Shown in pieces: positions 34,951-43,086 of a DNA stretch of 64,000 bases (position 1 is the stretch's first letter; each line of letters opens with the position of its first letter). The notes below the pieces were generated by a model. That model saw only the letters and a program-made list of their open reading frames with translations, was not told where the DNA came from and searched no databases. The stretch is taken from the NCBI RefSeq assembly GCF_016741855.1, contig NZ_JAERRH010000001.1, forward strand, positions 744,001 through 808,000, written 5' to 3'. The position numbers and the translations under genes are program-made. The stretch is from Streptomyces musisoli (GTDB lineage Bacteria > Actinomycetota > Actinomycetes > Streptomycetales > Streptomycetaceae).

Positions 34951-36588
34951 ATGGCAGGCACCCCCACCCACACCGTGACGAACCAGCCGCCCCCGCTGGT
35001 CGGCTACGACGTCTTCACCGCCGACCGCGCCCTCGTCGAGGCCGTCGACCGGTACACCGGCGCCGACGTCCTGGACGAGGTCCGCGCGGAGCTGTCCGCG
35101 CTCGGCCGCGCCGCCGGTTCGGCGCAGCTGCACGAGTGGGCGGTGCAGGCGGACGAGAACCCGCCCCGGCTGCACACCCACGACCGGTACGGCCACCGGG
35201 TCGACGAGGTCGAGTTCCACCCGGCCTGGCACCGGCTGCTCGGCAAGGGGGTCTCGGCCGGGCTGACGGGCGCCTGGTCGCGGCCCTCCGGCCATGTGCG
35301 CCGGGCGGCCGGGTTCCTGGTCTGGACGCAGGTCGAGGCGGGCACCTGCTGTCCGCTGTCGATGACCCACGCGGCCGTGCCCGCGCTGCGCGCCGACCCG
35401 GGGCTGGCCGCCGAGTGGGAGCCCCGGCTGGCCTCCACGGTCTACGACCGGGAGCTGCGGCCCGCCGGGCAGAAGCCCGGCGCGCTGTTCGGGATGGGCA
35501 TGACCGAGAAGCAGGGCGGCAGCGACGTCCGCGCCAACACCACGCGGGCGCTGCCGCTCGCGGAGCCGGGCACGTACCTGCTGACCGGGCACAAGTGGTT
35601 CTGCTCGGCGCCCATGTCGGACGCGTTCCTGGTGCTCGCGCAGGCCCCCGGCGGGCTGACCTGCTTCCTGGTCCCGCGGGTGCTGCCAGACGGCAGCCGC
35701 AACGTCTTCCTGGTCCAGCGGCTGAAGGACAAGCTGGGCAACCGCTCCAACGCCTCCGCCGAGGTCGAGTTCGACGGTACCTGGGCGCGCCGGGTCGGCG
35801 AGGAGGGCCGCGGGGTGCGGACGATCATCGGGATGGTCGCCGCGACCCGGCTGGACTGCGCGCTCGGCTCGGCGGGGCTGATGCGGCAGGCGGTGGCCCA
35901 GGCGGTGCACCACTGCACGCACCGGGAGGCGTTCGGCGGGAAGCTGGCCGACAAGCCGCTGATGCGCAACGTCCTCGCCGATCTCGCGCTGGAGTCCGAG
36001 GCGGCGACCGCGCTCGCGCTGCGGCTGGCCGCGGCCTGGGACGACGACGGCGAGGAGGCCCGCGCCTTCCTGCGGCTGGCGGTGCCGGCCGCCAAGTACT
36101 GGATCACGAAGCGGTGTGCGCCCGTGGCCGTGGAGGCCGCGGAGTGCCTGGGCGGCAACGGGTACGTCGAGGAGTCCGGGCTGCCCCGGCTGGTGCGGGA
36201 GTCGCCGCTGAACTCGATCTGGGAGGGCGCCGGGAACGTGCAGGCGCTGGACGTGCTCAGGGCCTTGCAGCGGGCGCCGGGCGCGCTGGACGCCTGCCTC
36301 GCCGAGATCGGCCGGGCGCACGGTGCCGACCACCGGCTGGACCGGGCGGTGAAGGACCTGTTCACGGAGCTGGCCGACCTGGACGGCATCGAGGGGCGGG
36401 CGCGGCGGCTGGTGGAGCGGCTGGCGCTGGTCCTCCAGGGCTCCTTGCTGGTACGGCACGCGCCGTCGGAGGTCGCCGACGCGTTCTGCGCCTCCCGCCT
36501 GGGCGGCGACCACGGCGCGTCCTTCGGCACCCTGCCGGCGGGCCTGGACCTGGAGTCGGTGGTGGACCGGGCAAGGCCGGAATTCTGA
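34951..36588 (+). CDS. aidB: AidB-like acyl-CoA dehydrogenase
   Basis: The 545-residue protein matches AidB along its length: HTVTNQPPPL at the start, FHPAWHRLL, QVEAGTCCPLSMT, FGMGMTEKQGGSDVRANTT, LKDKLGNRSNAS and NSIWEGAGNV. AidB is a flavin-containing acyl-CoA dehydrogenase homologue that in E. coli is induced by alkylating agents and binds DNA. The Arg-rich DNA-binding C-terminus of the E. coli protein is less obvious here, so the role may be metabolic. The ATG at 34951 gives the family-typical start. It is divergent from the BrkB-like gene. Confidence 0.86.
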   Translation: MAGTPTHTVTNQPPPLVGYDVFTADRALVEAVDRYTGADVLDEVRAELSALGRAAGSAQLHEWAVQADENPPRLHTHDRYGHRVDEVEFHPAWHRLLGKGVSAGLTGAWSRPSGHVRRAAGFLVWTQVEAGTCCPLSMTHAAVPALRADPGLAAEWEPRLASTVYDRELRPAGQKPGALFGMGMTEKQGGSDVRANTTRALPLAEPGTYLLTGHKWFCSAPMSDAFLVLAQAPGGLTCFLVPRVLPDGSRNVFLVQRLKDKLGNRSNASAEVEFDGTWARRVGEEGRGVRTIIGMVAATRLDCALGSAGLMRQAVAQAVHHCTHREAFGGKLADKPLMRNVLADLALESEAATALALRLAAAWDDDGEEARAFLRLAVPAAKYWITKRCAPVAVEAAECLGGNGYVEESGLPRLVRESPLNSIWEGAGNVQALDVLRALQRAPGALDACLAEIGRAHGADHRLDRAVKDLFTELADLDGIEGRARRLVERLALVLQGSLLVRHAPSEVADAFCASRLGGDHGASFGTLPAGLDLESVVDRARPEF

Positions 36589-36795
36589 CCCCGGACGCCG
36601 ACGGCCCACCCGGGGTCACCGGGGCTGCCCGGGGGAACGCAGGGCTGGGGGCTGCCCGGGGGCAGGGGCGCCTGCCCAGGAGCGGATGGGGCTCCCCAGG
36701 GACACAAGGACCTGCGGATGCGGGGCTGCGCCCGCGGGGGCCGGTACGTGGCTCCGCCGTGCGGGGCTGACATGCGCATGCACGCGCGGACCGGC

Positions 36796-36978
36796 GTACG
36801 GATCCAAGCGGGGGCTCGCGTGCGGACCCACGCGCCGCTGACGTACGGATGCACGCGGGGGCTCGCGTGCGGATCCACGGCCGCTGATCTCGGATCCACC
36901 AAGGCCGGTGTACGGATCCACCCGGGGGCTCGCGTGCGGATCCACGGCCGCCGATCTCCGGATCGGCCGAGGCCGGTT
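36796..36978. repeat. Imperfect tandem repeats, about 47-68 bp
   Basis: Three units begin at 36796, 36843 and 36910. Each carries GTACGGAT, then GGGGGCTCGCGTGCGGA and CCACG; units two and three extend with GGCCGCTGATCTCGGATC-like sequence and AGGCCGGT. A fainter relative precedes the first unit near 36775. Confidence 0.8.
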
Positions 36979-37263
36979 TTCGGCTCCGGCCTGTCCGGGT
37001 CGCGCCCCTGGCCGGGTGCCCGGCCGAACCTCTGCGGCAGGGGGTGGTGCTGCGCCGACACGGCACCACCCCCACCGTCTGGGCCCGTTGAGCCCGCGGA
37101 CGCGCGAGGCGTCGTGGTCAAGTCTCAGCCACCTTCCGGCGGTTCACCAGGGTTGCAGGGGGTTGCAACTTATGGGGGCACATGCGCGGAGTTTGTGCCT
37201 CCGCCATGTCCGTGACGGCAGTATGAGAGGAACAGTCGGACCGGAAACCGCCGCCCGGACGAC

Positions 37264-37283
37264 TTGACATGTGTGTTCGACAC
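37264..37283 (+). promoter_or_regulatory. TTGACA box and GTGT-TCG-ACAC palindrome
   Basis: A perfect TTGACA (37264-37269) is followed at once by GTGTTCGACAC (37273-37283), an 11-base inverted repeat, 19 bases upstream of the GAF regulator start. I could not place a -10 element. The palindrome may be an autoregulatory site. Confidence 0.35.
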
Positions 37284-37301
37284 CCTTTCCGGGAGGACCC
37301 A

Positions 37302-38606
37302 GTGGGGAACCCGCCGATGAACGTGGCGCGCCTGGCCGCCGTGGACGCGGCGCAGGCGGCGCGGGTACTGAGCGAGGTGCGCGAGGCCACGCTCGCCGGG
37401 CAACGTGCGCGGATCGCGCCCCGGCCGGTGATCGAACAGTCGTGGGGGCGGATGCTGCGCAGCGGCGTCGACCCCGAACGCGACCGCCGGTCCGGGCTGC
37501 TGCCCTCCGACGAGGTGCGCCGCCGCCGGGAGGAGTCGCGGCTGCGGCACGTACTGCCGGTATTGCGGGAGGGGTTGCTTTCGGTCGCGGACGTGGCCCA
37601 GCACATCATGGTCGTGGCGGAGGCCGACGGGCGCGTGCTGTGGCGGGAGGGATCGCCTCCGGTACTCCGCAAGGCCGACGGACTCGGACTCGAACTCGGA
37701 GCGGACTGGCGGGAAGACGTCGTCGGCACCAACGGGGTGGGCACTCCGGCGGTGGTACGGCGGCCCGTACAGGTCTTCGCCGCCGAGCACTTCGCACGGT
37801 CGCAGACCTCCTGGACCTGTTCCGGTGCCCCGATCACCGATCCACGGGACGGCCGGCTCCTCGGCGTGGTGGACGTCAGCGGCCCCCTGGAGACCATGCA
37901 TCCGGCCACTCTCGCCTGGGTGGACTCGGTGGCCAAGCTGGCCGAGGCCCGGCTGCGGGAGCTGCATCTGACCTCGCTGGAGCGGCTGCGGGCGGTCGCG
38001 GCACCGGTGCTGGCCCGGCTGACGGGACGGGCCTTGGTGGTGGACCGCAACGGCTGGACGGCTGCAGTGACCGGGATGCCGTACATACGGCGGGTGACGC
38101 TGCCCAAGTCGCTCACGCCGGGCCGCCGGTGGCTGCCCTCGCTCGGCTCGTGCGCGGTGGAGCCGCTGGCCGGGGGATGGCTGCTGCGGGCGGACGACAC
38201 ACCGCTCGCCACGGCCGCGCGCCGGATCGCGCTGGACCTCGTCCGGCCGGACCGCTGCATGGTGACGGTCACCGCGTCGTCGGGCTCCTGGTCCCGGGAA
38301 CTCAGTCCCAGACACGCCGAATTGCTGTTCCTGCTCGCCGAGCACCCCGCCGGGCGCGGGGCGGCGGGACTGGCCGAAGACCTGTTCGGCGATCCCACCC
38401 GGACCGTGACCGTGCGAGCGGAGATGTCCAGAATCCGGCGCTACCTCGGGGAACTTCTGCAACATCGACCGTATCGTTTCTGTGCCGACACGGAAGTTGA
38501 AGTGATCCTTCCGGATGATCTCCGCGACCTGCTCCCGCAGTCGACGGCACCGGCCGTGATTCTCAAGCGGAATGACGCTCAGAGCGACCGGACCGGGGCG
38601 CCGTGA
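37302..38606 (+). CDS. GAF-domain transcriptional regulator with winged-helix C-terminus
   Basis: GTG 37302 lies 5 bases after GGGAGG; the next ATG (37317) is too far from it. The 434-residue protein resembles AcoR-type activators at its N-terminus: SWGRMLRSGVDP, then a GAF domain with GADWREDVVGTNGVGTP and VFAAEHFARSQTSWTCSGAPI. It lacks the AAA+ and Fis-type domains. Instead the last ~90 residues form a winged helix (LSPRHAELLFLLAEHP, TVRAEMSRIRRYLG). In Streptomyces such regulators often sit beside aldehyde or alcohol dehydrogenase genes, but none is present here. Confidence 0.78.
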   Translation: MGNPPMNVARLAAVDAAQAARVLSEVREATLAGQRARIAPRPVIEQSWGRMLRSGVDPERDRRSGLLPSDEVRRRREESRLRHVLPVLREGLLSVADVAQHIMVVAEADGRVLWREGSPPVLRKADGLGLELGADWREDVVGTNGVGTPAVVRRPVQVFAAEHFARSQTSWTCSGAPITDPRDGRLLGVVDVSGPLETMHPATLAWVDSVAKLAEARLRELHLTSLERLRAVAAPVLARLTGRALVVDRNGWTAAVTGMPYIRRVTLPKSLTPGRRWLPSLGSCAVEPLAGGWLLRADDTPLATAARRIALDLVRPDRCMVTVTASSGSWSRELSPRHAELLFLLAEHPAGRGAAGLAEDLFGDPTRTVTVRAEMSRIRRYLGELLQHRPYRFCADTEVEVILPDDLRDLLPQSTAPAVILKRNDAQSDRTGAP

Positions 38607-38871
38607 GCGCGGCCCGCCCTGCCCCCGTACGCCCGGCCCGCCCGGGACCCGCACGCCCAGCCCGCCCCGGCCCCGTACGCCCGGCTGGTCCTGGACCCGG
38701 TCCCGCGCGTGCGGCCGGCCCCGCCCCCGGCCGCACGCGTTCCACCCGTCTGCGGGGTCTCGGCCCTGCCCGCCCTGTTTCTGCCGTAGCATCCCGTACG
38801 GGCCGCCCCACCTGCTTCGCGCGTCAACGTACGGACCGTGCGGCGCAGTTGGCCCGCCCTCTGGAGGAGAG

Positions 38872-40206
38872 ATGAAGCATCGCGGCAGACACCGCCGGCG
38901 CAGACGGGGTGCGGCACTGCGCGCCGTCCTGGCCGGGACCGCGCTGGCGCTCACCGCCGCCGCCACGCTGATCAGCGCCTCCCAGGCCGAGGTCGCCGAG
39001 GACCCCGGCACGCTCAAGCCGATGACCTCCCGGGCGGACACCGGCCGGCTGCGGCTCCAGGAGCACCTGGTCCCCGCCCGCACGCTGGACCGGCTCGCCG
39101 CCGCGATGGGCCGTCCGGTCGGCGTGGACGCCGTGCTCCAGAGTGCCGACCGCGGTCTGCGCGCGGCCGCCGACTGCTCCGCCGGCGACCGGGCGTCCCT
39201 GCCCGTCGATCCGACCGCCGCCCGCGCCTACTGCTGGGATCCGGCCGACACCACCGCCGGCGCCTGGCGGCCGGCCTCGGTGACCACCTCCGGGGACGCC
39301 GACGACGACGGCGTCTGGGGCACCCACCGGGTCGTCCTCGCCGGCTGGACCCACAGCACGACCACCGGCCGCGCCGGCGAGCGGGGCCTCGCCCGGGTCG
39401 CCTTCGTCGACGCCGACCACCCCGAGCACCTCGACTACCGGTGGGTGCTGCTGGTGGTACCGGTCGACGGCGGCCGGGACTACCGGGGCCTGGCCTCCGG
39501 CGTCTCCGGGATGGTCTGGCACGGGAACAAGCTGCTGGTCACCACGACCGCCGGCAGCGCCGACGCGCTCTACGTCTACGACCTCGACCGCATCCAGCGC
39601 ACCACGGTCGACGGGCCCGCGATCGGCCGGGTGCCCGGCGGCTGGTCCGCCGGCGGCTACGGCTACGTACTGCCCGCGGTCGGCTCGTACCGCTTCACCG
39701 CCGGCCGCTGCGCCCCCTCCGGCCCGCCCTGTCCCGGCGCGCTCGCCCTGGACCGCGGTACGGCGCCCGACAGTCTGGTCGCCGCGGAGTGGAGCGCGCC
39801 GGGGGACGACCGGCGCGCCCGGCTGTGGCGGTATGCCTTCAGCACCGATCCCGCGCGCACCGGGCTGCTCGCCACGGATGCCGCGGGGCGGGTGGACGCC
39901 GTGGAGGCGTACCGGACCCGCGCCTCCGGGATCCGCGGTGTGCTGTCGTACCGGAGCGCCGGGGCCGACCGGCCGTCCTGGTATGTGGGACGGCTGCCCG
40001 GTACGCAGGACGGACACGGCGGGCTGTGGCGGCAGGACACGGAGGACGCCGGGGCCGTCCACTGCGGCGCCGACGCCTCGGACCGCTGCTGGGCCGAGGG
40101 GGCGGGCTCCCTCTCCTACTGGCAGGAGACGGGGGAGGTCTGGTCCCTCTCGGACCGCATGCTGTTCACGCTGCCCCTGGCCGACCTAGACCGCTCCCTG
40201 GACTGA
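38872..40206 (+). CDS. Secreted protein of unknown function
   Basis: ATG 38872 follows TGGAGGAGA. The 444-residue protein has a twin-basic-rich signal peptide (KHRGRHRRRRRGAALRA then VLAGTALALTAAATLISA). The mature part is rich in beta-strand-type sequence (GLASGVSGMVWHGNKLLVTT, YVYDLDRIQ) that suggests a beta-propeller. Paired cysteines (DCSAGDR ... YCWDP; RCAPSGPPC) point to extracellular disulfides. No catalytic motif is visible. It is a typical conserved actinobacterial secreted protein without assigned role. Confidence 0.75.
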   Translation: MKHRGRHRRRRRGAALRAVLAGTALALTAAATLISASQAEVAEDPGTLKPMTSRADTGRLRLQEHLVPARTLDRLAAAMGRPVGVDAVLQSADRGLRAAADCSAGDRASLPVDPTAARAYCWDPADTTAGAWRPASVTTSGDADDDGVWGTHRVVLAGWTHSTTTGRAGERGLARVAFVDADHPEHLDYRWVLLVVPVDGGRDYRGLASGVSGMVWHGNKLLVTTTAGSADALYVYDLDRIQRTTVDGPAIGRVPGGWSAGGYGYVLPAVGSYRFTAGRCAPSGPPCPGALALDRGTAPDSLVAAEWSAPGDDRRARLWRYAFSTDPARTGLLATDAAGRVDAVEAYRTRASGIRGVLSYRSAGADRPSWYVGRLPGTQDGHGGLWRQDTEDAGAVHCGADASDRCWAEGAGSLSYWQETGEVWSLSDRMLFTLPLADLDRSLD

Positions 40207-40216
40207 CGGTCCCCGG

Positions 40217-40326
40217 GCGTGACCCGGTCGATCGACAGACCGGTCGGTGGGGTGGTTCCCTGGCCCCCACCTCCGCGTGACCCGCTCGATCGACAGACCC
40301 TGCGGTGGGGTGGTTCCCTGGCCCGC
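40217..40326. repeat. 52-bp direct repeat upstream of GNAT gene
   Basis: Two copies, 40217-40268 and 40275-40326, share GCGTGACCCG, TCGATCGACAGACC and GGTGGGGTGGTTCCCTGGCC blocks with about five differences. The second copy ends exactly at the ATG of the GNAT gene. The first copy also contains an inverted repeat CCGGTC/GACCGG. Confidence 0.9.
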
Positions 40327-40899
40327 ATGAGCAGCGTTCCCGTCACCACCTGGTCCCTCGAGCAGACCTCCCCGTCCGATCTCCTGCCCGCCGCCGCCCC
40401 CGACGGCGACGTCCGGATCGTCCGGGCCGAGGCCCCCTCCCCCGAGTTCAGCCGGTTCCTGTACGCCTCCGTCGGCGGGGACATCCACTGGACCGACCGG
40501 CTGGACTGGACGTACGCGCGGTGGCAGGAGTACCTGGAGCGGCCCGGCGTGGAGACCTGGGTGGCCTACGACCGGGGCACCCCGGCCGGTTATGTCGAGC
40601 TGGAGCCGCAGGACGAGGGCACGGTCGAGATCGTCTACTTCGGTCTGATCCCCGCCTTCCGCGGCCAACGCATCGGCGGCCATCTGCTGTCGTACGGCGC
40701 GGCCCGCGCCTGGGACCTGGCGGAGCGCTGGCCGGGGCGGACGCCGACCAAGCGGGTGTGGCTGCACACGTGCAGCAAGGACGGCGAGCACGCGATGGGC
40801 AACTACCAGCGACGGGGCTTCAAGCTGTTCGACACCAAGGTGGAGCTGGAGCCCGAAGTGGCCACGCCCGGGCCGTGGCCCGGGGCATACCCCGCCTGA
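40327..40899 (+). CDS. GNAT-family N-acetyltransferase
   Basis: The 190-residue protein has the GNAT core: VAYDRGTPAGYVELEPQDEGTVEIVYFGLIP followed by the acetyl-CoA-binding loop FRGQRIGGHLL, and the closing NYQRRGFKLF. GNAT enzymes acetylate amines of small molecules or proteins; the acceptor is unknown. There is no good ribosome site before the ATG, which directly abuts a duplicated 52-bp repeat, so its translation signal may lie inside the repeat. Confidence 0.85.
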   Translation: MSSVPVTTWSLEQTSPSDLLPAAAPDGDVRIVRAEAPSPEFSRFLYASVGGDIHWTDRLDWTYARWQEYLERPGVETWVAYDRGTPAGYVELEPQDEGTVEIVYFGLIPAFRGQRIGGHLLSYGAARAWDLAERWPGRTPTKRVWLHTCSKDGEHAMGNYQRRGFKLFDTKVELEPEVATPGPWPGAYPA

Positions 40900-40943
40900 C
40901 GTGCCGGGACAACCCTCCCGGCGGCGCATGTGAGCGACGACAC

Positions 40944-41004
40944 CCTTGTTCCACATTTCGGGACAAGGATGTCCGCATGATGGACGAAGCTGGACTCTGT
41001 CCAG
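40944..41004 (+). promoter_or_regulatory. Inverted repeats upstream of the sulfur operon
   Basis: Two inverted repeats precede the leader peptide: CCTTGTTCC / GGACAAGG (40944-40968, one base bulged) and CTGGAC-TCT-GTCCAG (40990-41004). They lie where the operon promoter and a sulfur regulator site would be expected. No matching regulator is encoded nearby. Confidence 0.45.
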
Positions 41005-41026
41005 ATCGCCGTGACACGCTTCCGCC

Positions 41027-41110
41027 ATGCCTGGAACTGGAATTGCCTTGGTGAGTCGGCGGCACGTCGACCTCGGCCGCATGTCCAGCGCCATCTGTCC
41101 GGCGGGCTGA
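41027..41110 (+). CDS. Cysteine-type leader peptide of the sulfate-assimilation operon
   Basis: A frame of 27 codons from ATG 41027 (or 19 from the in-frame GTG 41051) contains the sequence SRRHVDLGRMSSAICPAG before TGA 41110. The RRHVDLxRxxSxxC pattern, with a single Cys close to the stop, is that of the short leader peptides found before sulfur genes in actinobacteria. In mycobacteria short cysteine-rich frames act as cysteine-responsive attenuators. A terminator-like hairpin follows at 41162-41185, before the sulfite reductase start. The ribosome site is weak; leaderless translation from the ATG is possible. Confidence 0.7.
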   Translation: MPGTGIALVSRRHVDLGRMSSAICPAG

Positions 41111-41161
41111 CGCTCCCAGCACCGCCGCGAACACCCGTACTCCGTTTCTCTTGCGCAATGA

Positions 41162-41185
41162 CGCGCACGCCTGCCCGCGTGCGCG
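41162..41185 (+). terminator. Attenuator-like hairpin between leader peptide and sulfite reductase
   Basis: CGCGCACGC (41162-41170) pairs with GCGTGCGCG (41177-41185) around a 6-base loop, followed by CTTCTGTG. It lies 51 bases after the leader stop and 50 bases before the sulfite reductase ATG, the position expected of an attenuator. The U run is poor. Confidence 0.45.
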
Positions 41186-41235
41186 CTTCTGTGCAGGTCA
41201 GAGCTGATCCCATCGGTCCCGAAGGACGTAGAACC

Positions 41236-42936
41236 ATGGCCGCCACCCCGCAGAACCCCGCTGCCTCCGCGCCCCGCCGCAAGGTGAGCCGTCACCGCGG
41301 CGAGGGACAGTGGGCCGTTGGCCACTTCACGCCCCTCAACGGCAACGAGCAGGTCAAGAAGGACGACGACGGTCTCAATGTGCGGACACGCATTGAGACG
41401 ATCTACTCCAAGCGCGGCTTCGACTCGATCGACCCGAGCGACCTGCGCGGCCGGATGCGCTGGTGGGGGCTGTACACCCAGCGCAAGCCCGGGATCGACG
41501 GCGGCAAGACCGCGATCCTGGAGCCGGAGGAGCTGGACGACAGCTACTTCATGCTGCGCGTCCGCATCGACGGCGGGGCGCTGACCACGCGGCAGCTGCG
41601 GGTGATCGGGGAGATCTCGCAGGAGTTCGCGCGCGGCACCGCGGACATCACCGACCGGCAGAACGTCCAGTACCACTGGATCCGCATCGAGGACGTGCCC
41701 GAGATCTGGGACCGCCTGGAGGGCGTGGGCCTGTCAACGGTCACCGCGTGCGGCGACACCCCGCGTGTGATGATCGGCTCCCCGGTGGCGGGCATCGCCG
41801 AGGACGAGATCATCGACGCCACGCCGGCGCTGGAGGAGATGAAGCGCCGCGTCCTGAACAACAAGGCGTACTCGAACCTCCCCCGGAAGTTCAAGACGGC
41901 CATCTCGGGCTCCCCGCTGCTCGACGTCGTGCACGAGATCAACGACGTCGCGTTCGTCGGCGTACGCCACCCCGAGCACGGCCCGGGCTTCGACGTATGG
42001 GTCGGCGGCGGCCTGTCCACCAACCCGAAGCTGGGCGTCCGGCTGGGCGCCTGGGTGCCGATCGACGAGGTGGCGGACGTCTACGAGGGCGTCATCTCCA
42101 TCTTCCGCGACTACGGCTACCGCCGGCTGCGCAACCGCGCCAGGCTGAAGTTCCTGGTCGCCGACTGGGGCGCCGAGAAGTTCCGGCAGGTGCTGGAGGA
42201 CGAGTACCTGGGCGGGCGCAAGCTGATCGACGGGCCCGCCCCCGAGCAGCCGGTGCAGCAGTGGCGCGACCACATCGGTGTCCACCGGCAGAAGGACGGC
42301 CGGTTCTACGTCGGTTTCGCGCCGCGGGTCGGCCGGGTCGACGGCACCACGCTGACGAAGCTCGCCGACCTCGCGGAGGCACACGGCTCGGGCCGGGTCC
42401 GCACCACGGTCGAACAGAAGATGATCATCCTCGATGTCGAGCAGGACAAGGTCGACTCGCTGGTCGAGGCCCTGGACGCGCTGGACCTCACCGCCCGGCC
42501 GTCCTCCTTCCGGCGCGGCACCATGGCCTGCACCGGCATCGAATTCTGCAAGCTCGCCATCGTGGAGACCAAGCAGCGCGGATCGCAGCTCATCGACGAA
42601 CTGGAGCGCCGCCTGCCGGAGTTCGACGAGCCGATCACCATCAACCTCAACGGCTGCCCGAACGCCTGCGCCCGCATCCAGGTCGCGGACATCGGCCTGA
42701 AGGGCCAGCTGGTCCTCGACGAGCAGGGCCGGCAGGTCGAGGGCTACCAGGTGCACCTGGGCGGCGCCCTCGGCCTGGAGGCGGGCTTCGGCCGCAAGGT
42801 GCGCGGTCTGAAGGTGACCTCGGACGAGCTGCCCGACTACATCGAGCGGGTGCTGAAGCGCTTCCAGGCGGAGCGCGAGAACGGCGAGCGGTTCGCCACC
42901 TGGGCGGCACGCGCTTCAGAGGAGGCGCTGTCGTGA
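41236..42936 (+). CDS. sir: Siroheme/[4Fe-4S] sulfite reductase (ferredoxin-type)
   Basis: The 566-residue protein has the two-fold nitrite/sulfite reductase ferredoxin-like domains and the siroheme/[4Fe-4S] cysteines in CTGIEFC and NGCPNAC. ALTTRQLRVIGEISQEFARG and the TDRQNVQYHWI motif are typical of the actinobacterial NirA/Sir branch. Its place at the head of a cysH-cysC-cysD-cysN operon shows it reduces sulfite to sulfide rather than nitrite to ammonia. Electrons probably come from ferredoxin. GAAGGACG precedes ATG 41236. Ancestrally its stop probably overlapped the next gene as GTGA; a 149-bp insert now separates them. Confidence 0.93.
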   Translation: MAATPQNPAASAPRRKVSRHRGEGQWAVGHFTPLNGNEQVKKDDDGLNVRTRIETIYSKRGFDSIDPSDLRGRMRWWGLYTQRKPGIDGGKTAILEPEELDDSYFMLRVRIDGGALTTRQLRVIGEISQEFARGTADITDRQNVQYHWIRIEDVPEIWDRLEGVGLSTVTACGDTPRVMIGSPVAGIAEDEIIDATPALEEMKRRVLNNKAYSNLPRKFKTAISGSPLLDVVHEINDVAFVGVRHPEHGPGFDVWVGGGLSTNPKLGVRLGAWVPIDEVADVYEGVISIFRDYGYRRLRNRARLKFLVADWGAEKFRQVLEDEYLGGRKLIDGPAPEQPVQQWRDHIGVHRQKDGRFYVGFAPRVGRVDGTTLTKLADLAEAHGSGRVRTTVEQKMIILDVEQDKVDSLVEALDALDLTARPSSFRRGTMACTGIEFCKLAIVETKQRGSQLIDELERRLPEFDEPITINLNGCPNACARIQVADIGLKGQLVLDEQGRQVEGYQVHLGGALGLEAGFGRKVRGLKVTSDELPDYIERVLKRFQAERENGERFATWAARASEEALS

Positions 42937-43086
42937 GGTCGGCGAGTGAGCCGAAGGGGCGCGCCTGTGTCGAGAGGACGAGCGCGCGGAGGCCCGAAGG
43001 GCTGAGCACGGTCGCCGTCTCGACACAGGCATCCAGCGCCCCGGAGGCGAACGGAGCCTCGATAGAAGGGGAGGCGTTGTCGTGAG
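42921..43086. mobile_element. 149-bp insert flanked by 17-bp direct repeats
   Basis: GGAGGCGCTGTCGTGAG (42921-42937) recurs as GGAGGCGTTGTCGTGAG (43070-43086), one base different. Between them lies a 13-bp perfect inverted repeat, GCCTGTGTCGAGA (42963-42975) with TCTCGACACAGGC (43018-43030), extended outward by shared GGGGCGC blocks, and an inner hairpin GCCCGAAGGGC. This looks like a small MITE- or REP-like element inserted at the original sulfite reductase/zinc-ribbon junction, or a local duplication. It carries no gene. Confidence 0.6.

Larger units (their letters stand above)
36589..37301. other. Long gene-free region with tandem repeats
   Basis: About 710 bp separate the aidB-like gene from the GAF regulator. 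The middle is filled by imperfect repeats (36796-36978) built from GTACGGATCCA and CGGGGGCTCGCGTGCGGATCC blocks. Reading frames through it are repetitive and lack ribosome sites. The last ~100 bases hold the promoter region of the GAF regulator. Confidence 0.6.

Noticed and set aside
36616..36945. A 109-codon minus-strand frame through the repeats
   Set aside because: Its sequence is made of the translated DNA repeat (DPHASPR units) and has no ribosome site.
41236..42936. Reading the siroheme reductase as an assimilatory nitrite reductase
   Set aside because: Sequence alone does not separate NirA from Sir, but the gene heads a cysH-cysC-cysD-cysN operon, so sulfite is the likely substrate.
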